Shown here: positions 1-7,382 of the stretch, in pieces | Position numbering within the stretch: the first letter of the stretch is position 1 | Layout: the number at the start of each line of letters is the position of its first letter | Assembly: GCA_903879775.1 (NCBI GenBank) | Contig: CAIRMY010000073.1 | Span: 1-18,733 of the forward strand | DNA: 18,733 bases | Direction of reading: 5' to 3' | DNA from: an uncultured Bacteroidota bacterium | GTDB taxonomy: Bacteria > Bacteroidota > Bacteroidia > NS11-12g > UBA955 | Made by a program: the position numbers and the translations under genes | The notes under the pieces: model-generated | What the model was told of the DNA's origin: nothing | Seen by the model: the letters and a program-made list of their open reading frames with translations, nothing else | The model's database searches: none

Positions 1-954
1 ACCTGCCCATGAATATGTGTATGGTGCAGTTCCGCCCGAAGGACTTACTGAAACACTTCCATTTATCAATCCATTACACGTAATGTTATTGGTTGTTAAT
101 ACCAATGAAATTTGAGTAGGTTGAGTAATTGTTGTATTATTACTTGTCTGACAACCCAAGTTATCTTCAACCACAACACTGTAATTACCAGCAGTTAATG
201 AAGAAAACAAATTTGATACTTGTAAGGTTCCCGAATTAATTTTGTATTTATAAGGAGTAACGCCACCATTTGCAACAATCTGAAATGAACCATTGCTACC
301 ATTATAACAGGATACATTATTTTTGGATGTTACAGAAAAAGACAATTGACTATTTTCAATTATTGTCACACTTATTGACTTAACACAGCCGGTAAAATCT
401 TGAATTTGCAATGAATAAGTTCCCGCCGCAAATCCTGAAAGAACATTGCTCGAACCCCAGGTTCCGGATGAGATTTTGTAATAATATCCCGAAGGAGAAA
501 ATTGAGTTCCACCTGCACCTTTTAATGTTACTTGTCCATCAGTACCACCAAAACAAGATACTGTAGTTTGGCTTAGAACTGAAACACTCAAATCTTTCAA
601 GTAAACATTTTGAGTGTTCACCAAGTTACTTCCATTATTGTCATATGTTTTGATAGTATAGACTTTATTGGCTAAGGAACCAAAAACATTAGACGCACTA
701 CTAGTAGATGTTGAAGACAACAAAGTAGAAGTTGCAAAATCATACAGCTCATATTTGTAATTTGCAACACCCGAAGTTATACTTACTGTAATTGAACCAT
801 TTGATGTTGAACAATCAGCGTTTGATGAATCATAACTCACCGTCGCTTGTCCCCAGGCAACCCCCTGTAAACATAAGAAAAACAGCACTAACCAGGCCTC
901 TTTCTTCAATTTTGTTAGTCCAAATGACCAACCTATTTTATTGATTAATTTCAT
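1..954 (-). CDS. Secreted SprB-repeat protein, N-terminal part (runs off the window)
   Basis: The reading frame opens with ATG at 954-952 and stays open for 318 codons to the window edge, so the C-terminus is missing. Residues 1-36 look like a signal peptide: a basic N-terminus, a hydrophobic core (LVLFFLCLQGVAWG) and likely cleavage near GQ-A. The rest is low in charge and rich in Ser, Thr, Gly and Asn. It carries at least three SprB-type repeats with the signature 'V/I-(S/T)-C-x-(G/N)-G...G-x-(V/F)...GG...PY-Y', at about residues 130-200, 208-285 and 288 to the edge. Such repeats occur in very large Bacteroidota surface adhesins and gliding-associated proteins exported by the T9SS, which usually end in a type A or type B sorting domain; that end cannot be seen here. 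The exact adhesive or enzymatic role is unknown. A perfect -7 promoter box lies about 60 bases upstream. The family assignment is fairly secure, the function is inference. Confidence 0.85.
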   Translation of the reverse strand, partial: MKLINKIGWSFGLTKLKKEAWLVLFFLCLQGVAWGQATVSYDSSNADCSTSNGSITVSITSGVANYKYELYDFATSTLLSSTSTSSASNVFGSLANKVYTIKTYDNNGSNLVNTQNVYLKDLSVSVLSQTTVSCFGGTDGQVTLKGAGGTQFSPSGYYYKISSGTWGSSNVLSGFAAGTYSLQIQDFTGCVKSISVTIIENSQLSFSVTSKNNVSCYNGSNGSFQIVANGGVTPYKYKINSGTLQVSNLFSSLTAGNYSVVVEDNLGCQTSNNTTITQPTQISLVLTTNNITCNGLINGSVSVSPSGGTAPYTYSWAG

Positions 955-1012
955 ATACTGATATTAAATATTTTCTTTAGATAAACTAAACTTATTCACA
1001 TTGAATTCACAA

Positions 1013-1020
1013 CAAAGATA
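1013..1020 (-). promoter_or_regulatory. Bacteroidota -7 box of the SprB-repeat gene
   Basis: On the minus strand this reads TATCTTTG, a perfect match to the Bacteroidota housekeeping -7 consensus TAnnTTTG. Transcription would start near 1008, giving a leader of roughly 55 bases before the ATG at 954. No clear TTG -33 element is visible upstream, so the match rests on the -7 box alone. Confidence 0.55.
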
Positions 1021-1261
1021 CCTTTTCATATTATCAGAAAAAATATTATTTTATACATCGTTCATTAATTTAGACAATATCATTTGCATTTATCACCAAA
1101 ACAACTAATATTTTAACGCAAAATTCGATTTAATTTACGATACCAACCATTCACAACAAAAACAATACCAATTTCTATTTTATTTTAATTCATGTATCTA
1201 CAATGACAATTCAATCTGCAAAAAATTGAAATCCAATCTCGCTCATTTTTGTATCCAATAA

Positions 1262-1291
1262 TTGCATTACACCTTATATTTACTTACTTTG
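1262..1291 (+). promoter_or_regulatory. Promoter of the ahpD-like gene, apparently leaderless
   Basis: A TTG at 1262-1264 is followed after 19 bases by TTACTTTG (1284-1291), which matches the Bacteroidota consensus TTG-N17..23-TAnnTTTG with one mismatch (TT for TA). The ATG of the downstream gene begins five bases after the box, where transcription itself should start, so the mRNA would have essentially no leader. No other good promoter is seen between 1100 and 1297. Confidence 0.45.
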
Positions 1292-1296
1292 CCCCT

Positions 1297-1851
1297 ATGA
1301 ATAATCTTATTCTCAATATTCTAAACAAGTCAAACTTCCTTAGTCTAACAAAAGATCATAAGATAAATTATGACATTTGTAGCAACCTTCAAAATCAACT
1401 CAACAACACTTTACTATCTAAAAAATTGGCACTGTCTATTGCAATTGCAATTGCCACTAATGAAAAAAATTTCAACCTCAAGAATATTCTAATCGCGTTT
1501 GATTCCCAAAATTTGCTTTCCGATGATGAACTTATCGATATCCAAGCAACCGTATCAATCATGAGCATGAACAATACCCTATATAAATTCAAGCACTTTG
1601 TAAACCAAGAAGCATATCTTCAAAAACCGAGCGGACTCAAAATGACATCGAAAGCAAAGCCAAATTTTGGAAAAAAAACTTTTGAAATATTAGCACTATG
1701 CATTTCCATTGTGAATAACTGCCAAGTATGCACCATTCACCATGAAGAAAAGTGCAGAGAATTAGAATTTACAACCGACGAAATTTATGCCGCAGTTCAA
1801 CTGACCTCCACCATCAAAAGCATTACGATGCTCGAATTTTCAACTCAATAA
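1297..1851 (+). CDS. ahpD: AhpD-like alkylhydroperoxidase (carboxymuconolactone decarboxylase fold)
   Basis: A 184-residue protein, close to the length of mycobacterial AhpD (about 177). The thioredoxin-like active site Cys142-x-x-Cys145 is followed by His149 at the family spacing. Glu130 lies 12 residues before the first Cys, matching the catalytic Glu of AhpD. The flanking pattern, a K-x-N-F-x-x-x-x-x-E stretch before the CxxC and a D-x-I-x-x-A-V helix after it, also fits. The His that lies between the two cysteines of mycobacterial AhpD is Val144 here, so one proton-relay residue is replaced. AhpD enzymes reduce organic hydroperoxides through the CxxC disulfide, normally with AhpC and a lipoyl reductant; no partner gene is present here. 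I chose the ATG at 1297 rather than an in-frame TTG at 1249 because a promoter box ends at 1291. The 3' end overlaps the convergent kinase gene by 12 bases. Confidence 0.75.
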   Translation: MNNLILNILNKSNFLSLTKDHKINYDICSNLQNQLNNTLLSKKLALSIAIAIATNEKNFNLKNILIAFDSQNLLSDDELIDIQATVSIMSMNNTLYKFKHFVNQEAYLQKPSGLKMTSKAKPNFGKKTFEILALCISIVNNCQVCTIHHEEKCRELEFTTDEIYAAVQLTSTIKSITMLEFSTQ

Positions 1852-3282
1852 TGCAGACACAATAAACTGTATTATAATCAAAATGAACACAACCATATTG
1901 CCGGTGAAATTCACCAAATCATTGGTCACAAAAGCATATCCTTTTACCAATTCTCCCTCTTTTCGATCACTCAAAACCCCTGCATGATTATACTTCGCTT
2001 GAAATAGCATTCCTAAAATGCTGTCAATAATCGAACCCATTATCCCCCAAAATAAAATAAAACCAAATTCATTGCCCCCAAACAATGCAATTGCAAAAGC
2101 ACCAATCACGGCGCCAACAAAACCTGGAATTGACACACCGCCCGATAAACCCTTCGGAACTTCACGCCATGTGAAAATGTTGTAAGCCTTTTTCCCAAAA
2201 CGCATTCCTATTTCACTGCTAAGCGTGTCTGAACATGCTACCGCAACCGATACCAACATAAATGTATCTAAATTTTCTGAGGGATCTAAAAGCGTTTGAA
2301 TCAAAACAAGCACTAGCACACCACCACCATTCGCCAATACCTGGATAGCATCTCTCGGCTTGGAATGCTTTGCATCTGAAATGTCAGATTTATTCAATTT
2401 ACCGCTCAATGTACCCAACAAAAAAAATACGATTAGCGGCCAAAGCGACATGCCATTCATCAACACAATTGAACCCAAAATGGCGGCAAACACAAAACCA
2501 GACTGGCTCAACCATTTAAACTTGAAGTTTATAACCATCAACAACAATAGCACACCTACCGCTATGACCCAATAATCCAGCTCAACGAATAAATGATTCT
2601 TAGAAAATTGAATTAAAGCAAACGATAGCAAAGGAATGAAAAGATTGTCGCTACCTTTTCCGCACAACAACTCTGTACTCGTTAGCACAAACGCACTAAA
2701 CAGAATCCATTGAAAGGGAATTTGGGTATCGCCAAGAATAACAGTTGTTGATACAAAAAATACAAACGAGCCAATGAATGTTTTTGAATCACTTCCCCAA
2801 GTAATATGATTGAATTGAGCCAATTTTTTCCAAAACGAGTTTCCAACTTCAACCTGAAGTTGCAATTTTAATTCATTTTGAAAAATGCGACCAATAATTG
2901 CCGAAAATCCATCTGAAAATGCCAAAATTTTCAAACTCACAGAGATTAGAAAAATCTGACTTGGAAATAACCACAATAGCAAAATTGTAGGGGGCAAGAA
3001 ATAAACGATTCCCCAGCTTTTACGTCCCTCCGAATGAAAAAATCCATAATGCACAGCAAAGAGCAAGCTCAATTCAATTACGAATAATAAGCCAATAAAT
3101 TGATTCAAATACACTAAATTCAGTTGCTCAATACAAATTGACAAGATAAAAATAGAGACCACATGCAGTACTTTTCGGCTAAAAAATTTCTTAGCAGGAA
3201 AGAATTTCACCCATACCAAACTCATAGCGATTGTAAAAACCGACAATAAGAGATAACCTATGATGTGAATTGGAAATTGCAT
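1840..3282 (-). CDS. Fused phytol kinase-like (VTE5) and phytyl-phosphate kinase-like (DUF92/VTE6) membrane protein
   Basis: A 480-residue, highly hydrophobic protein with many membrane segments, clearly two families in one chain. The N-terminal half (about 1-235) shows marks of the phytol/dolichol kinase family: RKxxH at 36-40, SDGFSAIIGR at 123-132, SKTFIGS at 166-172 and a GxDN-x-x-x-P-like segment (GSDNLFIPLL) near 210. The C-terminal half (about 240-480) is a full DUF92 domain (TMEM19/VTE6 family) with QVLANGG at 314-320, SDTLSSEIG at 351-359, GLSGGVS at 378-384, DSILG at 420-424 and NDLVN at 454-458. In plants and cyanobacteria VTE5 makes phytyl phosphate from phytol with CTP, and VTE6 makes phytyl diphosphate. 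The fusion would therefore carry out both salvage steps in the inner membrane. The gene is head-to-head with a homogentisate phytyltransferase-type gene, the natural consumer of that diphosphate. The ATG at 3282 is preferred over a TTG at 3297. The substrate (phytol, geranylgeraniol or another prenol) is not proven. Confidence 0.85.
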   Translation of the reverse strand: MQFPIHIIGYLLLSVFTIAMSLVWVKFFPAKKFFSRKVLHVVSIFILSICIEQLNLVYLNQFIGLLFVIELSLLFAVHYGFFHSEGRKSWGIVYFLPPTILLLWLFPSQIFLISVSLKILAFSDGFSAIIGRIFQNELKLQLQVEVGNSFWKKLAQFNHITWGSDSKTFIGSFVFFVSTTVILGDTQIPFQWILFSAFVLTSTELLCGKGSDNLFIPLLSFALIQFSKNHLFVELDYWVIAVGVLLLLMVINFKFKWLSQSGFVFAAILGSIVLMNGMSLWPLIVFFLLGTLSGKLNKSDISDAKHSKPRDAIQVLANGGGVLVLVLIQTLLDPSENLDTFMLVSVAVACSDTLSSEIGMRFGKKAYNIFTWREVPKGLSGGVSIPGFVGAVIGAFAIALFGGNEFGFILFWGIMGSIIDSILGMLFQAKYNHAGVLSDRKEGELVKGYAFVTNDLVNFTGNMVVFILIIIQFIVSALLS

Positions 3283-4260
3283 AATAAAGAACAACAAAAA
3301 TCATCCATATTTGTTAAATATTTGAAATTGATTTTGAAAAACTTACACATAATTTGGAAATTCAGCAGACCGCATACCGTCATTGGTACTTGCATCAGTG
3401 TATTTACGCTGTTCTTCTTATCGAACCACGCGAATTCACTTGTAATGCCTTGGAATTTTACAACTTTTACATTAACCATCATTAGTTGTGTGGCTTGCAA
3501 CGTGTATATTACTGGGTTAAATCAAATTTACGACATCGAAATTGACAGAGTAAACAAACCCAATTTACCACTTGTAACACAAGAGTTGAGTATGGTTGAC
3601 GCCAAAAAAATTGTGATTTTCGCACTCATGATTTCACTCGTGTTTTCTTATTTTCAGAATTTATTTTTTGGGGGACTTGTCACAGGCATTGCCATCATTG
3701 GAAGCTTGTACACCATGCCACCGGTTCGATTAAAACGATATCATTTTTGGGCCGCAACTGCCATTGCACTTGTGAGAGGACCGTTGATAAACATCGGAAT
3801 TTACATCCACTTCTATGTATCGAAGTATGGTTTACCAATCAACTTCAATCCTAAAATTGCGTTGCTAACAGTTTTTATAAGTGCTTTCAGTGTTGGAATT
3901 GCTTGGTTCAAAGACATTCCGGATGTTGACGGTGATAAAAATAACAATATCAAAACCTTATCGGTAAAACATGGTAAAAAAACAGCATTAAGGTTGGGAA
4001 CCATGATTGTTGGATTGGCTTATTTGCTTTGTGTTTTTTATTCATTTTGGCCAAATTTATTTGTATTGAATTCATCTCCAGATCCGATCTTGGCAAAAAC
4101 AAATCATCTTTCATTTGGCATTTATCATAGTCTAGCACTCATATATTTTATAACGATATCTTATAAGTTAAACACTAACAATGCCATAGAGGTTAAAAAA
4201 TTTTATATGAGCTATTGGATACTCTTCTTTTTAGAGTATATCGCATTCATTCTTTTCTAA
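3265..4260 (+). CDS. UbiA-family prenyltransferase, homogentisate phytyltransferase (VTE2) type
   Basis: A 331-residue integral membrane prenyltransferase if started at GTG 3265. The first Asp-rich motif, N86-Q-x-x-D90-x-x-x-D94, is followed directly by R-V-N-K-P-x-L-P-L. The second is K216-D-x-x-D220-x-D-x-D224. The order 'NQIYDIEIDRVNKPNLPL', the 'VRGPLINIGIYIHF' segment and 'FKDIPDVDGD...SVKHG' resemble homogentisate phytyltransferases of plants and cyanobacteria more than MenA, UbiA or haem O synthase. Known members condense homogentisate with phytyl or solanesyl diphosphate, with decarboxylation, to give 2-methyl-6-prenyl-benzoquinol. There is no ATG start. GTG at 3265 would overlap the divergent kinase gene by 18 bases, while TTG codons at 3322, 3328 and 3334 (just before KNLHIIWKFSRPHT) would give non-overlapping genes. 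The N-terminus is therefore uncertain. Pairing with the kinase fusion supports a role in making a tocopherol-type or phytyl-quinone lipid. Confidence 0.85.
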   Translation: MNWKLHNKEQQKSSIFVKYLKLILKNLHIIWKFSRPHTVIGTCISVFTLFFLSNHANSLVMPWNFTTFTLTIISCVACNVYITGLNQIYDIEIDRVNKPNLPLVTQELSMVDAKKIVIFALMISLVFSYFQNLFFGGLVTGIAIIGSLYTMPPVRLKRYHFWAATAIALVRGPLINIGIYIHFYVSKYGLPINFNPKIALLTVFISAFSVGIAWFKDIPDVDGDKNNNIKTLSVKHGKKTALRLGTMIVGLAYLLCVFYSFWPNLFVLNSSPDPILAKTNHLSFGIYHSLALIYFITISYKLNTNNAIEVKKFYMSYWILFFLEYIAFILF

Positions 4261-4286
4261 CAACATTTATCAACATTGTTAGAAAA
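4253..4286. repeat. 11-bp perfect inverted repeat across the prenyltransferase stop codon and carB -33 region
   Basis: TTTTCTAACAA at 4253-4263 is exactly complementary to TTGTTAGAAAA at 4276-4286, with a 12-base loop. The left arm contains the stop codon of the prenyltransferase gene and the right arm contains the TTG at 4276-4278 proposed as the carB -33 element. There is no U-run after the stem, so it is at best a weak terminator. A regulator-binding palindrome is an alternative. Confidence 0.5.
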
Positions 4287-4309
4287 TTCGCAAGAGACCT
4301 CTAACTTTG
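4276..4309 (+). promoter_or_regulatory. carB promoter (Bacteroidota type)
   Basis: TAACTTTG at 4302-4309 is a perfect TAnnTTTG -7 box, with a TTG -33 element at 4276-4278 (23-base spacer). Transcription should start near 4314, about 10 bases before the ATG at 4325. This excludes the alternative TTG start at 4307, which lies inside the box. Confidence 0.6.
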
Positions 4310-4324
4310 CCTAATTTTTGCAAT

Positions 4325-7144
4325 ATGCCAAAAGACAACTCTATAAAACACGTTCTCATAATTGGCAGTGGTCCAATTATTATTGGCCAAGCCTGTGAAT
4401 TCGATTATGCTGGCTCACAAGCAGCAAGAAGCCTAAGAGAAGAAGGCATCACTGTATCGCTCATAAACAGCAATCCGGCGACAATCATGACCGACAAAAT
4501 AAACGCAGATCACGTTTATTTGTTGCCATTAACCGTTCAAAGTATTGAACAAATTCTCAAAGAAAACAAAATCGATGCTGTATTGCCAACAATGGGAGGC
4601 CAAACGGCCTTAAATTTAGCAAAAGAAGTTGAAGAAATTGGGTTGTGGGAAAAGTATAACTGTCGCATTATTGGGGTAAATATTGCCGCTATCGACAACA
4701 TGGAGGATCGTGAAAAGTTCAGAAAGTTGATGGTAGAGCTAGGCGTTGGTGTTGCTCCAAGTCAGGTAGCAAATAGTTACTTGGAAGGAAAAGAAATTGC
4801 ACAAAGAATTGGTTTCCCTCTAGTGATTCGCCCGAGCTATACCCTTGGCGGTACAGGAGGAAGTTTTGTACATAAAAAAGAAGAATTTGATCGCGCTTTA
4901 CAACGCGGATTAGAAGCAAGTCCTGTTCACGAAGTATTGGTTGAAAAAGCAGTGCTTGGGTGGAAGGAATACGAATTAGAATTGCTTCGCGATTCAAAAG
5001 ATGATATTGCGATCATTTGCACCATTGAAAATTTTGACCCAATGGGCATCCATACCGGCGATAGCATTACAGTTGCACCTGCAATGACTCTAAGCGATAC
5101 AACGTTCCAAAAAATGAGAGATTTATCGTTTAAAATGATGCGTTCTATGGGTGTTTTTGCAGGAGGTTGCAACGTGCAATTCTCTGTAAATCCTGAAAAT
5201 GAAGACATCATTGCAATTGAAATCAACCCTCGAGTGAGTAGAAGTTCAGCATTAGCTTCTAAAGCCACAGGTTATCCAATTGCAAAAATAGCAGCAAAAT
5301 TAGCGATCGGTTATTACTTAGATGAACTTAAGAATCCGGTAACAAAAACAACCAGTGCATTCTTTGAGCCAGCTATTGACTATGTAATTGTTAAAATTCC
5401 ACGTTGGAATTTCGACAAGTTTCATGGATCAGATAAAACCCTTGGCCTTCAGATGAAGAGTGTAGGAGAGGTTATGGCAATCGGTAGAAGTTTCCAAGAA
5501 GCTTTGCAGAAAGCTTGCCAGAGTTTAGAAATTGGCCGCCACGGATTGGGCGCCGATGGAAAAGGTAGCCGAAATCTTGAAGAGCTTGTGCATGGATTAG
5601 AACATGCGAGTTGGAATAGAATTTTCCAAATTAAAGACGCATTGTCATTGGGCGTTCCAATTTCTTCTGTTCAAAAAATTACGCGAATAGATCGTTGGTT
5701 CCTCGAACAAATTGCAGATTTGGTAAAAACCGACACCGAAATTAGAAGATTTAACTTAGACAATATTCCTTATTCAGTTCTAAAAACTGCAAAAGAAAAA
5801 GGATATTCCGACGAACAAATAGCTTGGCTCATGGGCGGAAACACCCAAGCCGATGACGTTTATATCAAAAGAAAAGAAATTGGCATTAAACGTGTTTACA
5901 AAATGGTTGACACTTGTAGCGCCGAATTTCCAAGCCCTACAAATTATTTTTACTCTACATTCGAACAAGAAAACGAAAGTGTTTTCACGAACAACAAAAA
6001 AGTTTTTGTTTTAGGAAGTGGGCCCAATCGAATTGGACAAGGTATTGAATTCGATTATTCTTGTGTTCACGGAATTTTGGCTGCAAGAGAGTCCGGTTAT
6101 GAAGCAATCATGATTAACTGCAACCCTGAAACAGTAAGTACCGATTTCGACATGGCCGATAAGCTTTATTTCGAACCAGTTTATTGGGAACACTTGTGGG
6201 AACTCATTGAAAATGAAAAACCAGAAGGCGTTGTTGTTCAATTAGGGGGACAAACTGCACTCAAGCTTGCAGAAAAACTTCACGAAAAAGGGGTTAAAAT
6301 TATTGGTACATCTTATGACAACATGGATATTGCCGAAGATAGAGGAAGATTTAGCGATTTGTTGGCTGAATTGGAAATCCCTTATCCTAAATATGGTGTA
6401 GCCTTAGATGCTGAAGAAGCGATAAAAATTGCAAATAAAGTAGGTTACCCTGTTCTTGTTCGTCCGAGCTATGTGCTTGGGGGTCAAGGTATGGTGATTG
6501 TAATAAACGATGAAGATTTAGAAAAAGCAGTTGTAAAACTGCTTGGAGATTTACCTGGAAACCGGGTATTAATTGACCATTTCTTAGATCGCGCTGAAGA
6601 AGCAGAATCTGATTGTATTTCCGATGGCGAAAATGTTCATATCATTGGTATGATGGAACATATTGAACCCGCTGGAATTCATAGTGGTGATAGTAGCGCT
6701 GTATTGCCTCCTTTTAATTTGAGCGAAAATGTTTTGGCACAAATGGAAGAGTACACCATTAAAATTGCGAAAGCTTTAAATGTTAAAGGGCTCTTAAACA
6801 TTCAGTTCGCAATTAAAAATGAAATTGTTCATGTGATCGAAGCCAACCCTAGAGCATCTAGAACTGTTCCTTTTATTTGCAAAGCTTACGATGTTCCTTA
6901 TGTAAACATGGCAATGAAAGTAATGCTCGGTGTAAATAAAGTGACTGACTTTAAAATTCCAAACCGACCTACTGGTTGGGCTATCAAGCAGCCAGTCTTT
7001 AGTTTCGATAAATTCCCGAATGTTAGCAGAGAATTAGGTCCTGAAATGAAAAGCACCGGAGAGGCTATTTTATTTATTAAAGACTTAAAAGATCCTTTGT
7101 TTAGAGAATTATACAAGCAAAAAAGCATGTATTTGTCGTACTAA
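4325..7144 (+). CDS. carB: Carbamoyl-phosphate synthase large subunit without the C-terminal allosteric domain
   Basis: A 939-residue CarB that makes carbamoyl phosphate from bicarbonate, ammonia (from the CarA glutaminase) and two ATP for pyrimidine and arginine synthesis. It has the usual internal duplication. The first ATP-grasp synthetase half begins with VLIIGSGPIIIGQACEFDYAG at about residues 10-30. The second begins with VFVLGSGPNRIGQGIEFDYS near 561. ATP-grasp loops occur in both halves (RPSYTLGGTGGS and RPSYVLGGQGM), and each half has an EINPR/EANPR metal and ATP site. Enterobacterial CarB is about 1070 residues; this one ends right after the second synthetase domain (STGEAILFIKDL...), so the roughly 130-residue MGS-like domain that binds UMP, IMP and ornithine is absent. 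I believe short CarB proteins of about 940-950 residues are common in Bacteroidota, so this is probably not a truncation. carA is not adjacent. A strong terminator follows. Confidence 0.97.
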   Translation: MPKDNSIKHVLIIGSGPIIIGQACEFDYAGSQAARSLREEGITVSLINSNPATIMTDKINADHVYLLPLTVQSIEQILKENKIDAVLPTMGGQTALNLAKEVEEIGLWEKYNCRIIGVNIAAIDNMEDREKFRKLMVELGVGVAPSQVANSYLEGKEIAQRIGFPLVIRPSYTLGGTGGSFVHKKEEFDRALQRGLEASPVHEVLVEKAVLGWKEYELELLRDSKDDIAIICTIENFDPMGIHTGDSITVAPAMTLSDTTFQKMRDLSFKMMRSMGVFAGGCNVQFSVNPENEDIIAIEINPRVSRSSALASKATGYPIAKIAAKLAIGYYLDELKNPVTKTTSAFFEPAIDYVIVKIPRWNFDKFHGSDKTLGLQMKSVGEVMAIGRSFQEALQKACQSLEIGRHGLGADGKGSRNLEELVHGLEHASWNRIFQIKDALSLGVPISSVQKITRIDRWFLEQIADLVKTDTEIRRFNLDNIPYSVLKTAKEKGYSDEQIAWLMGGNTQADDVYIKRKEIGIKRVYKMVDTCSAEFPSPTNYFYSTFEQENESVFTNNKKVFVLGSGPNRIGQGIEFDYSCVHGILAARESGYEAIMINCNPETVSTDFDMADKLYFEPVYWEHLWELIENEKPEGVVVQLGGQTALKLAEKLHEKGVKIIGTSYDNMDIAEDRGRFSDLLAELEIPYPKYGVALDAEEAIKIANKVGYPVLVRPSYVLGGQGMVIVINDEDLEKAVVKLLGDLPGNRVLIDHFLDRAEEAESDCISDGENVHIIGMMEHIEPAGIHSGDSSAVLPPFNLSENVLAQMEEYTIKIAKALNVKGLLNIQFAIKNEIVHVIEANPRASRTVPFICKAYDVPYVNMAMKVMLGVNKVTDFKIPNRPTGWAIKQPVFSFDKFPNVSRELGPEMKSTGEAILFIKDLKDPLFRELYKQKSMYLSY

Positions 7145-7169
7145 AATAGTAACGAACTTATCATTTTAG

Positions 7170-7200
7170 AAACCCTTGATATCATTTCAAGGGTTTTTTT
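7170..7200 (+). terminator. Rho-independent terminator of carB
   Basis: AAACCCTTGA (7170-7179) pairs perfectly with TCAAGGGTTT (7187-7196) around a 7-base loop, and the stem runs into seven consecutive T (7194-7200). It lies 26 bases after the carB stop codon. Confidence 0.85.
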
Positions 7201-7319
7201 ATGTATTCCATTCTCGAGCCTACCGAATTTGCCATTTCTTTTCTCTTGAGGGATATTTTCTCCTCTCGACCCGCAAATGACATGTTTCATAGATAAAGTT
7301 GCGCTAAAGAGCCTTAGAT

Positions 7320-7346
7320 GTAACTTTTATGGATTTTTTTCGTTTG
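7320..7346 (+). promoter_or_regulatory. Putative ECF-sigma promoter of the Spy-like gene
   Basis: GTAAC at 7320-7324 followed after 16 bases by CGTTTG at 7341-7346, with a T-rich spacer, has the layout of extracytoplasmic-function sigma promoters (-35 AAC, 16-17 bases, -10 CGT). It does not match the housekeeping TAnnTTTG pattern, and no such box is seen between the carB terminator and the gene. The start codon follows about 36 bases later. An ECF factor would fit an exported stress-type protein; the sigma factor itself is not in the window. Confidence 0.45.
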
Positions 7347-7382
7347 TAGTATGAAAGGTCTTTAACAAAAGAACAATATTTT

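Larger units (their letters stand above)
955..1296. other. Intergenic region between divergent genes
   Basis: This very AT-rich gap of about 340 bases separates the divergently transcribed SprB-repeat gene and ahpD-like gene. It holds one convincing minus-strand -7 box (1013-1020) and one plausible plus-strand promoter (1262-1291), listed separately. I found no further open reading frame, RNA gene, strong hairpin or repeat in the middle part (about 1040-1240). Confidence 0.6.

Noticed and set aside
1..954. Repeat-rich stretch as a CRISPR array or tandem DNA repeat
   Set aside because: The repetition is at the protein level (SprB repeats) and there are no regular identical DNA units.
3258..3500. 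A minus-strand frame of 80 codons opposite the prenyltransferase start
   Set aside because: It overlaps conserved prenyltransferase sequence and has no signal, motif or promoter of its own.
3265..4260. Assignment of the UbiA enzyme as MenA, UbiA or haem O synthase
   Set aside because: The NQxxDxxxDxxNKPxLPL, VRGxxxNxGxYxHF and FKDIPDxxGD segments fit homogentisate-type enzymes better, and the neighbouring prenol kinase supports this.
4719..5268. Open frames on the minus strand inside carB (and similar ones inside gapA and ricT)
   Set aside because: They lie fully within strongly conserved genes on the other strand and show no recognisable motifs, so they are shadows.
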